A stretch of 20,138 nucleotides of DNA from contig DATADC010000100.1 in NCBI GenBank assembly GCA_036258735.1, positions 1 through 20,138 on the forward strand, written 5' to 3'. Below, in pieces: positions 14,460-20,138 of the stretch. The stretch is from JAPSGM01 sp036258735 (GTDB lineage: Bacteria; Chloroflexota; Limnocylindria; QHBO01). The stretch's first letter is position 1. Every line of letters starts with the position of its first letter. Position numbers and translations under genes: made by a program. The notes beneath the pieces are model-generated. The model saw only the letters and a program-made list of their open reading frames with translations. It was not told the DNA's origin and did no database searches.

Positions 14460-15832
14460 GTGAGCTGCGCCACCACGATCGCGATCGCGTAGCCGGTCAG
14501 CAGCCCGAGGCCGGCGAGCAGGTGCAGGTTGACGTTGACGCCCATGTAGGCCATCAGGCCGTACGGGCTCGAGTAGTTGGCCCCGATCCCGCGGTAGACG
14601 CGTATCGCGAGAGGAAGCGCCAGCAGGGCCAGGAGCGTGAACGGGGGCAACAGCCCCACCGCCACGCCGGCCACGATCACGCCGAACGCGGCGAGCGCGG
14701 CGCCCAGGTACGCGTTGGTGACCAGTGCCGGCGGGAGTCGAACGGGCAGCGTCCGCTTGCCGGCGGCCGCGTCGCCCACCCGGTCCGGGATCTCGTTCAC
14801 GTACAGCACGAGGGCGATCAGGATCGCCACCGGGACCGACGCCACCGCCGCCTCCCAGCTGAGCGTGCCGGTCTGCACCACGTACGCGCCCAGCAGCATG
14901 ATGGGGCCGAAGCCGAGCGCCACGGCGAACTCCCCGAGCCCGCGATAGACCAGCTTCAGCGGCGGCGCGGTGTAGAAGACTCCAACGGCGATGCCGGCGA
15001 TCCCGATCGCGAGCAGCGTCGCCGATCCGGTCGCCCAAACCAGCGCCAGGCCGATGGCGGCCGCCGCGCCGAACAGCAAGGCGTCGAGGGCGATCAGCTC
15101 TCGCAGTGTGACCAGGTCGTACAGGAGCACGCGTGAGCCGCCGCTGAACTTGGTCGGGTTCACGTTCGCCTGGTCGGCACCGGAAAGCGTGTCGAAGATG
15201 TCGTTGGCGACGTTGATCCCAAGGTGTGCGAACGCCGCGCCGATCACGGTCAGCAGCGCCAGCCACGGGTTGAAGGCACCATCCAGGGCCGCGATGGCCA
15301 TGCCCAGCAGGACGGGCACGAACGTGGCGGACAGGAACGGCAGCCGCGTGGTGCGGAAGAAGAGCGCGCCGAGGTCGAGCCGCGGCCGGATGAGGCGGCC
15401 CTTCTCGGCCGAAAGACGGGCCAGGTAGTGGCGCGACTGCGGGACGGAGCGCTCCGAGTACTCGAAGAAGGGGACCTCCTGCTCGTCCCAGCCCCAGACG
15501 CGCGTCGGGCGGAAGGCGATCTCGCCGTCGGCGGCGAGCGCCGTGCCCCACATCTGGAGGTATCGACGCTCGTCGTAGCCCTGGCCTGGCTGCGGCCGGA
15601 TGTGGCTGCCGACCACGTTGATGGTCCGATCGTCGGGGATGCGCACCGCGTCGCCGGTGGGCTGGCGGAGCCGCACCACTCCCGCCTCGGCATCGGCCCT
15701 GAAGTCTGTCGCCACGCTGGTGGGATACCGGTCGTCGGCCACCCAGGAAACGACGACGAAGGGGTATCGGGCCAGGCGGGAGAAGTCATCTGGCCCGGGC
15801 GCGTGCGCCGGGACGCTGCCGCCGCGGGGCAT
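14456..15832 (-). CDS. Split-barrel (PNPOx-like) domain fused to a UbiA/MenA-like prenyltransferase
   Basis: This 458-residue protein has two parts. Residues about 16-145 look like an FMN/F420-binding split barrel of the pyridoxamine-phosphate-oxidase superfamily, ending in the pattern RPTRVWGWDEQEVPFF (108-123). Residues from about 160 form a UbiA prenyltransferase with eight or so membrane spans. Its first Asp-rich motif is NDIFD (210-214) with Asp220; the second is D350-x3-D354, followed by AAGKRTLPVRL (356-366), which resembles MenA, the enzyme that prenylates dihydroxynaphthoate for menaquinone. The start, ATG 15832, overlaps the previous stop as TGATG. The acceptor is unknown; a flavin-linked quinone or other redox lipid is plausible, since aa3-type respiration needs quinone. 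No other menaquinone gene is in the window. Confidence 0.88.
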   Translation of the reverse strand: MPRGGSVPAHAPGPDDFSRLARYPFVVVSWVADDRYPTSVATDFRADAEAGVVRLRQPTGDAVRIPDDRTINVVGSHIRPQPGQGYDERRYLQMWGTALAADGEIAFRPTRVWGWDEQEVPFFEYSERSVPQSRHYLARLSAEKGRLIRPRLDLGALFFRTTRLPFLSATFVPVLLGMAIAALDGAFNPWLALLTVIGAAFAHLGINVANDIFDTLSGADQANVNPTKFSGGSRVLLYDLVTLRELIALDALLFGAAAAIGLALVWATGSATLLAIGIAGIAVGVFYTAPPLKLVYRGLGEFAVALGFGPIMLLGAYVVQTGTLSWEAAVASVPVAILIALVLYVNEIPDRVGDAAAGKRTLPVRLPPALVTNAYLGAALAAFGVIVAGVAVGLLPPFTLLALLALPLAIRVYRGIGANYSSPYGLMAYMGVNVNLHLLAGLGLLTGYAIAIVVAQLT

Positions 15833-16320
15833 CAGGCTGCCTCCTCTCGCGGCGCGTCGAAACGCTGTGGTTGACGATTGGTATCGCCGTCCTCCCAGAG
15901 CAGGCAGCGATCCGGTGTGATCTCGATGACGGCGCGCTCGAAGAAGAGCGGCAGGGCGATCCGCTGCTTGAGGAACGCGTCGATCACCGGCTCCTTGCGG
16001 CGCCACAAATCCAGGATGAGCCGCTCCCACTGCGAATGCGGGTCGTCCTCCATGACGCGCGCCGTGCCCTGGATGGTGGCGCGGCCCGGGACCCCCTTGA
16101 GCGCCACCGGGTCGCTGAGCGACACCGCCACGTGCGGGTCGCGCTTGATGTGCTCGAGCTTCTTGCTGAACAGCGTGCTGGAATGCATGTAGATCCGCTC
16201 GCCGTCGTACAGCGGGATCAGCGGGTGCGTGATCGGCCGGCCGTCACGCCCGACCACCGTCAGCTCGCCCACGAGCGCGACCTCGAGCATGCGCTCCACC
16301 GGCGCGGGCAACCATCCCAT
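15832..16320 (-). CDS. PNPOx-like split-barrel flavin/F420-binding protein
   Basis: This 162-residue protein matches the small FMN- or F420-binding split-barrel family (Rv1155-like). It shows a first strand pair leading to DGRPITHPLIPLYDGERIYMH, then STLFSKKLEHIKRDPHVAVSLSD (48-70), the usual region contacting the cofactor phosphate, and GRATIQGTARVMEDD. Such proteins are flavin- or F420-dependent oxidoreductases, or heme-degrading or nucleotide-binding relatives, so the reaction is open. ATG 16320 has GGAGG about 10 bases upstream. It is the first gene of a pair: its stop overlaps the start of the split-barrel-UbiA fusion, so both are made together and both contain the same fold. Divergence from the ABC operon leaves 74 bases between them. 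Confidence 0.88.
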   Translation of the reverse strand: MGWLPAPVERMLEVALVGELTVVGRDGRPITHPLIPLYDGERIYMHSSTLFSKKLEHIKRDPHVAVSLSDPVALKGVPGRATIQGTARVMEDDPHSQWERLILDLWRRKEPVIDAFLKQRIALPLFFERAVIEITPDRCLLWEDGDTNRQPQRFDAPREEAA

Positions 16321-16346
16321 GTGGGATTAGCCTCCGAATGCAATTC

Positions 16347-16362
16347 GCTACATCAGGGTAGC
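16347..16362. promoter_or_regulatory. Inverted repeat in the divergent promoter of the ABC exporter
   Basis: GCTAC and GTAGC flank a six-base spacer, a 16-base dyad that could bind a dimeric regulator. It lies in the 74-base gap between the split-barrel gene and the exporter operon, about 15 bases before TACCAT (16377-16382), a possible -10 for the exporter. This gap is less GC-rich than the genes around it. Confidence 0.4.
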
Positions 16363-16394
16363 ACATTTTGCTCGGGTACCATGGCGAGACCCAC

Positions 16395-17429
16395 ATGACG
16401 ATCTCGCCCGAGCCCACACCTGCCATCGAAGCGCTCGATCTGGTGCGCACCTACCGCACGCACACCGGGGTCATCCGCCGGCGCCCGCTGAACGTCGAGG
16501 CGGTCAAGGGCGTCAGCTTCCAGGTGCGCCCCGGGGAGCTGTTCGGGCTGCTCGGACCGAACGGTGCCGGCAAGACCACCACCATCAAGATGCTCATCAC
16601 GCTGCTGCTGCCGACGTCCGGCACCGCCCGCGTCATGGGGCACGACGTGGTCAACGAGACGACCGAGGTCCGCAAGCGCATCGGCTACGTCTTCGGCGGC
16701 GACCGCGGCCTCTACGACCGGGTCAGCGCCCTGGACAACCTGCGCTACTTCGCCGAGCTGTACGGCGTCGATCCGGGCGAGCAGAAGCAGCGCATCGCGG
16801 CGCTCTTGGACCTGGTCGGGCTGACCGGTCGCGAGAACGAGAAGGTGGAGGGCTACTCGCGCGGCATGCGCCAGCGGCTGCATGTGGCGCGCGGGCTGCT
16901 CCACGACCCCGAGGTCGTCTTCCTGGACGAGCCATCCATCGGGCTGGACCCGGTTGGCGCGCGCGAGCTGCGCGGCACCATCAGGGACATGGTGGACGCC
17001 GGCAAGACGGTCCTGCTCACGACGCACTACATGTTCGAGGCCGATGCGCTGTGCGACCGCATCGCGGTCATCAACGACGGCCGCATCGTCGCGCTGGGCA
17101 CCGGGGCGGACCTGAAGGGCGCCGTGGCCAACCGGACCATCGTCGAGATCGAGACCTTCGGGGTGGCGCCCGAGGCGGTGGACGCGCTGCGCGCCGACCC
17201 CGAGGTGATCGCGGTCAACATGGAGGAGCGCGACCAGAGCCAGATCCTGCTGGTACAGTCCGAGCGCGGCACGCACATCACGCCGCGGCTGCTGAGCCGC
17301 CTGGGCGAGACGCGGGTCGGCAAGGTGGTCGGCCGCGAGCCGACCCTGGAGGACGCCTACGTCCACTTGATTGCCACCACCTCCGAAACTGATGGGACGG
17401 CCGCCCGCGCGGCGGCCGTATCGGTCTAG
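16395..17429 (+). CDS. ABC-2 type exporter, ATP-binding subunit
   Basis: This 344-residue ATPase drives the two permeases that follow. Walker A GPNGAGKT is at 54-61, the signature is YSRGM (154-158) in place of LSGGQ, Walker B VVFLDEP is at 174-180, and the H-loop His is at 211. The Q-loop region reads YVFGGDRGLYDRVS, with no Gln at the usual place. The C-terminal 100 residues form the soluble extension seen in DrrA-like proteins. ATG 16395 is chosen because the family match begins just after it; the TTG nine codons upstream has no support. A weak start context may mean a very short leader. The likely role is export of a drug, lipid or polymer, with the substrate unknown. The next gene starts four bases after the stop. 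Confidence 0.93.
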   Translation: MTISPEPTPAIEALDLVRTYRTHTGVIRRRPLNVEAVKGVSFQVRPGELFGLLGPNGAGKTTTIKMLITLLLPTSGTARVMGHDVVNETTEVRKRIGYVFGGDRGLYDRVSALDNLRYFAELYGVDPGEQKQRIAALLDLVGLTGRENEKVEGYSRGMRQRLHVARGLLHDPEVVFLDEPSIGLDPVGARELRGTIRDMVDAGKTVLLTTHYMFEADALCDRIAVINDGRIVALGTGADLKGAVANRTIVEIETFGVAPEAVDALRADPEVIAVNMEERDQSQILLVQSERGTHITPRLLSRLGETRVGKVVGREPTLEDAYVHLIATTSETDGTAARAAAVSV

Positions 17430-17433
17430 CCGG

Positions 17434-18228
17434 ATGGACGGGCTGAGGCGCAACGCGCGGCTGGTGTGGCGGGTATGGGTCTTCACCATGCGCTCGTTCC
17501 TGGCCAGCGAGTTCTTCATCCTGACCGCCATCCTGCAGCCGGTGATCTTCGCCAGCATCGCCTTCTTCCTGTTCCAGGCCGGGGGAGACGCGGCCGGCGA
17601 GCACACCCTGCTGTGGGCCGCGCTGGGCACCGGGATGATGGGCGTGTGGAGCACCACCCTGTTCGGTTGCGGCGGCGCCATCCAGTGGCACCGCTGGGAG
17701 GGCACGCTGGAGCTGCTGGTGGCGGCGCCGAGCCGCTATGACATGGTGCTGCTGGGCCAGACGCTGGGCGCCTCGACCTTCGGCTTCTACTCGATCGTGG
17801 CCACCATCGCGTGGGGCATGGTCCTGTTCGGGATGCCGCTGAACGCCGATTTCCCGCTGCTGCTGCCGGTGGCCCTGGCCGTGGCCATCCTGTCGCTCGG
17901 CTGCCTGGGGATGCTGCTGGCCACCTCGTTCGTCCTGTACCGCCACGCCAATGCGCTGTCGAACCTGCTCGAGTACCCGATCTGGATCGTGACCGGCATG
18001 ATCGTGCCGCTGGCGGTCCTGCCCGGCTGGCTGGGGCCGATCTCGTGGGTCCTCTCCCCCACCTGGGCCATGGAGGCCATCCGCGGTTCGGCGATCGGGA
18101 GCGAGCCGCCGTGGCTGGCCATGGTCCTGTGCGTGGCGCTCGCCGTCGTGTACTACCTGATCGCGCGGCGCGTCCTTCGGTTCGTGCTGGACAAGGCCCG
18201 CCGCGACGCGACGCTGGCGCTGGCATGA
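17434..18228 (+). CDS. ABC-2 type permease (first of a pair)
   Basis: This 264-residue integral membrane protein has six predicted spans and a positively charged N-terminus, as expected for an ABC-2 permease. The stretch WHRWEGTLELLVAAPSRY (about 85-102) corresponds to the coupling loop seen after the second span in this family, and SPTWAMEAIRG near the fifth to sixth span is the conserved ABC-2 motif. ATG 17434 begins four bases after the ATPase stop, so the genes form one operon. It pairs with the following permease to make a heteromeric channel. An in-frame TTG further upstream would overlap the ATPase and is not favoured. Confidence 0.92.
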   Translation: MDGLRRNARLVWRVWVFTMRSFLASEFFILTAILQPVIFASIAFFLFQAGGDAAGEHTLLWAALGTGMMGVWSTTLFGCGGAIQWHRWEGTLELLVAAPSRYDMVLLGQTLGASTFGFYSIVATIAWGMVLFGMPLNADFPLLLPVALAVAILSLGCLGMLLATSFVLYRHANALSNLLEYPIWIVTGMIVPLAVLPGWLGPISWVLSPTWAMEAIRGSAIGSEPPWLAMVLCVALAVVYYLIARRVLRFVLDKARRDATLALA

Positions 18229-19067
18229 CCGCGGCGGCAGAGGCGCTGCGCCAGCCCACGAGCGCCCAGCCGGGGAGCCTCCGGGCGAACCTGCGACTCT
18301 TCTGGCTGGGTGGCCTCATCAGCTACCGCGCCCTGTTCAACTGGGCACGCCCGTCGATCTACATCCCCACGCTGATCGGCGCGCCGACGTTCCAGATCCT
18401 GTTCTTCGCCGCGCTGGGCTCGTACGCCACCGGCATCGATGCCGAGTTCTTCGCGATCGGGAACGCGGTGCAGGTCAGCGCCATGAGCGGCATCTACGGC
18501 ATGACCATGGCCATCGCCAACGAGCGCTGGTTCGGCACGCTGCACGCGCTGCTGGCCACGCCCGCCAGCCGCTGGGCCATCTTCGGCGGGCGCTTCATCC
18601 CGTTCATCGCCAACGGGCTGTTGGTATCCGTCTACGGCTTCGCCATCTCGTGGATCTTCCTGGGAGTCGAACTGCGCGCCGAGGCGCTGGGCGTCGTGGC
18701 GCTGGGATTGCTGGCCACGGTGTTCAGCTGCAGCGCCATCGGTGCGGTGCAAGGGGGCCTGTCCATGCGCCTGCGCGACGGCCTCTTCGGCGCGAACCTG
18801 CTGGTCTTCCTGTTCCTGCTGTTCTGCGGCGTGAACATCCCGCTGGAGGTGCTGCCGGGATGGATGCAGGCGGTCAGCCAGGTGCTGCCGTTCACCCATG
18901 GGCTGCAGGCCGTGCGGGCCGCGGTCGACGGCGCCGGGCTGGACCAGGTCGGCGGCTTGATCGCCATCGAGTTCGGGATCGGGGCCTTCTACGCCGTGCT
19001 GGCCTTCGGGCTGTTCAGCTTCCTGGAACGAAGCGCCCGCCAGAACGCGACCCTGGACGTCCGGTAG
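18225..19067 (+). CDS. ABC-2 type permease (second of a pair)
   Basis: This 280-residue permease has about six membrane spans after a polar N-terminus of roughly 25 residues. NERWFGTLHALLATPASRW matches the coupling-loop region of its partner (the WEGTLELLVAAPSRY stretch), and LPFTHGLQAVRAAVDG matches the second conserved ABC-2 motif, so the two permeases are clearly homologous halves. ATG 18225 overlaps the preceding stop as ATGA, which indicates coupled translation. The three-gene set is complete: one ATPase and two permeases. Its 3' end lies five bases from the end of the convergent membrane-protein gene. Confidence 0.92.
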   Translation: MTAAAEALRQPTSAQPGSLRANLRLFWLGGLISYRALFNWARPSIYIPTLIGAPTFQILFFAALGSYATGIDAEFFAIGNAVQVSAMSGIYGMTMAIANERWFGTLHALLATPASRWAIFGGRFIPFIANGLLVSVYGFAISWIFLGVELRAEALGVVALGLLATVFSCSAIGAVQGGLSMRLRDGLFGANLLVFLFLLFCGVNIPLEVLPGWMQAVSQVLPFTHGLQAVRAAVDGAGLDQVGGLIAIEFGIGAFYAVLAFGLFSFLERSARQNATLDVR

Positions 19068-19072
19068 CGGCT

Positions 19073-19579
19073 CTACCGCCTGAACCACGAACCGCCGCTG
19101 GCCATCACCCAGGCGACGTAGGCATACGCCGCCAGGACGGCGAGCCCGATGGCGTTGCCGAGCCCGAAGTCTCCGGTCGGGATGACGAACGCGAGGCTCA
19201 TCAGCGCACCCAGGCTGGCGGCGACCAGGGCAGCGATGCGCGCCCAGGTCCGTCCGGTCAGCACGAAGATGCCGCCCAGCACCTGGAGCGCGGCGAACGC
19301 CACGAACACGAGGCCCACGACCAGCAGCACGCCGCCCATCGCCTCCGGCACGTTCGGCAGCTGGCTGCGAAACTCCGGCATCCCGACAATATCGCCGAAC
19401 AGCGCGCCGGCCAGGGTCACGACGAGCCCGATGATCGTGGTCAGGACGCCAAGCACGATGAGCACGACTCCGGCCACGGTCACCACGCCCGGCCGTGCGG
19501 GCAGCGGCGCCGGCGCGGCGGGCGGTACGTAGCCGGGTGGGTAGCTCGGCTGGTACGGCGAGTTGTCCGGGGGCTCCAC
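19073..19579 (-). CDS. Proline-rich N-tail, four-span membrane protein of unknown function
   Basis: This 168-residue protein starts with about 30 residues rich in Pro, Tyr and Ala (repeats of the PSYPPGY type). Four membrane spans follow at about 32-55, 80-103, 113-131 and 141-160. A short polar loop follows the first span, and a GRTWARI stretch precedes the third. Pro/Tyr-rich tails before a compact four-span core are common in high-GC Gram-positive-like bacteria, but I cannot name the family or function. The start is GTG 19579, with TAGACT six bases upstream and no ribosome site. It is convergent with the ABC operon, with stops five bases apart, so any functional link is doubtful. Confidence 0.8.
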   Translation of the reverse strand: MEPPDNSPYQPSYPPGYVPPAAPAPLPARPGVVTVAGVVLIVLGVLTTIIGLVVTLAGALFGDIVGMPEFRSQLPNVPEAMGGVLLVVGLVFVAFAALQVLGGIFVLTGRTWARIAALVAASLGALMSLAFVIPTGDFGLGNAIGLAVLAAYAYVAWVMASGGSWFRR

Positions 19580-19585
19580 GGCCGG

Positions 19586-19591
19586 AGTCTA
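19586..19591 (-). promoter_or_regulatory. Leaderless-type -10 element before the four-span membrane protein
   Basis: TAGACT on the minus strand ends six bases before the GTG at 19579, the same layout as seen before the exporter and molybdoenzyme genes. The -35 region is weak. Confidence 0.45.
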
Positions 19592-19692
19592 GCCGGGCGC
19601 CCGCTCAAGCTCTAAGTAGTCCGCCTGCGACTGACGCTGAGGTCTAAGTCCCGTCCAGCGGGGTTGCAGGCACCGTCGCTGCTGTCACCGTC

Positions 19693-19722
19693 GTTCGTGG
19701 ACCACGGTTCAGGCCCACGAAC
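19693..19722 (-). terminator. Hairpin downstream of the ureohydrolase gene
   Basis: GTTCGTGG (19693-19700) and CCACGAAC (19715-19722) form a perfect 8-base-pair stem with a 14-base loop, about 35 bases after the ureohydrolase stop codon. No T-run follows, so it may end transcription weakly or protect the 3' end. The rest of the gap from 19592 to 19756 shows no gene. Confidence 0.4.
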
Positions 19723-19756
19723 CGGCGTGATGCGGCGCTAGGGCTCCCTATCGTGC

Positions 19757-20138
19757 TCAGCGTCTCGCGCGCGCCATGGCGGCGATGAGGCGCATCACCA
19801 GCCGCACGACCACCAGCGCCGAGCGCTCGTCGGAATCGCGTGCCGGCACCAGCTCGGTGAAGGCGGCGCCGGCGATCCGGCACTGCTGGGCCACGCCTCT
19901 AAGCAGGTCGGCCGCCTCCTCGTAGCTCAGTCCGCCCGGCGACTGGGCCGATACGGCCGGCATGACGGCGGGGTCCAGCGCGTCGCAGTCGAACGCGATG
20001 AAGACCGATGCGCCGGACGGCGGCCGATCGACCGCCGACGCGACGCCACGGTCGCGCAGCTCCCGCGCCGTGACCAGCTGGTTGCCCGCGCTCAGCGCGT
20101 CGGCGACGTCCTGGGATCGAGCCGATCCCACGCCGCGC
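19757..20138 (-). CDS. Arginase/agmatinase/formiminoglutamase family protein (5' end outside window)
   Basis: Only the C-terminal 127 or so codons are present; the start lies beyond the right edge. The family is recognised from FIAFDCDALDPA, which supplies two metal-binding aspartates of the dinuclear manganese site, from the following SPGGLSYEEAADLL, and from FTELVPARDSD near the end, the counterpart of the Glu-x-x-Pro-x-x-D motif. Ureohydrolases release urea from arginine or agmatine, or formamide from formiminoglutamate. The variable N-terminal part that separates these is missing, so the substrate cannot be stated. The spelling DCDALDP in place of the common DxDxxDP with hydrophobic residues is slightly unusual. 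A GTG at 20131 is internal and not the true start. Confidence 0.87.
   Translation of the reverse strand, partial: RGVGSARSQDVADALSAGNQLVTARELRDRGVASAVDRPPSGASVFIAFDCDALDPAVMPAVSAQSPGGLSYEEAADLLRGVAQQCRIAGAAFTELVPARDSDERSALVVVRLVMRLIAAMARARR

Overview
The window is a GC-rich stretch of bacterial chromosome with tightly packed genes, GTG and TTG starts alongside ATG, and very short gaps. Its theme is aerobic respiration: an aa3-type cytochrome c oxidase operon, its assembly factor CtaG, and a fused heme A/heme O synthase. I see no rRNA, tRNA, CRISPR array, transposase or phage gene. The single heme A synthase-heme O synthase polypeptide, the high GC and the mix of accessory genes fit a Chloroflexota-like or deep actinobacterial soil/freshwater organism. 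That placement is an inference from gene organisation, not a phylogenetic result.

Left block (1-5471, minus strand): transcription runs right to left through ctaC (subunit II), ctaD (I), ctaE (III), a small subunit IV-like membrane protein, a CcmG/TlpA-type thioredoxin, a 70-residue His-rich single-span protein, and an ABC ATPase that leaves the window. Most junctions are overlaps or gaps of a few bases, so this looks like one operon for making and assembling the oxidase. Subunit II carries an extra C-terminal cupredoxin domain with its own type-1 copper ligands. The 364-base gap upstream (5472-5835) holds a possible promoter and a degenerate 51/52-base tandem repeat; ctaG is divergent on the other side.

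Middle block (5836-12322): ctaG (+), the ctaA-ctaB fusion and a rhomboid protease (both -), a 14-span DHA2-type exporter (-), and, divergent from it across only 36 bases, a membrane-bound molybdopterin oxidoreductase (+).

Right block (12339-20138): a two-gene unit of tryptophanase and a small CxxC/CxxC protein (-); a three-blade PLL-type propeller protein (+); a two-gene unit of an FMN/F420 split-barrel protein and a split-barrel-UbiA/MenA-like fusion (-); a three-gene ABC-2 exporter operon (+); a proline-rich four-span membrane protein (-); and the C-terminal part of an arginase/agmatinase-family enzyme (-) cut by the right edge.

The most striking features are the cupredoxin-fused oxidase subunit II, the split-barrel-UbiA fusion next to a second split-barrel gene, the b-type membrane domain fused to a molybdenum domain with an internal SRR motif, and a recurring TANNNT hexamer placed 6-7 bases before several start codons, which suggests leaderless transcription.
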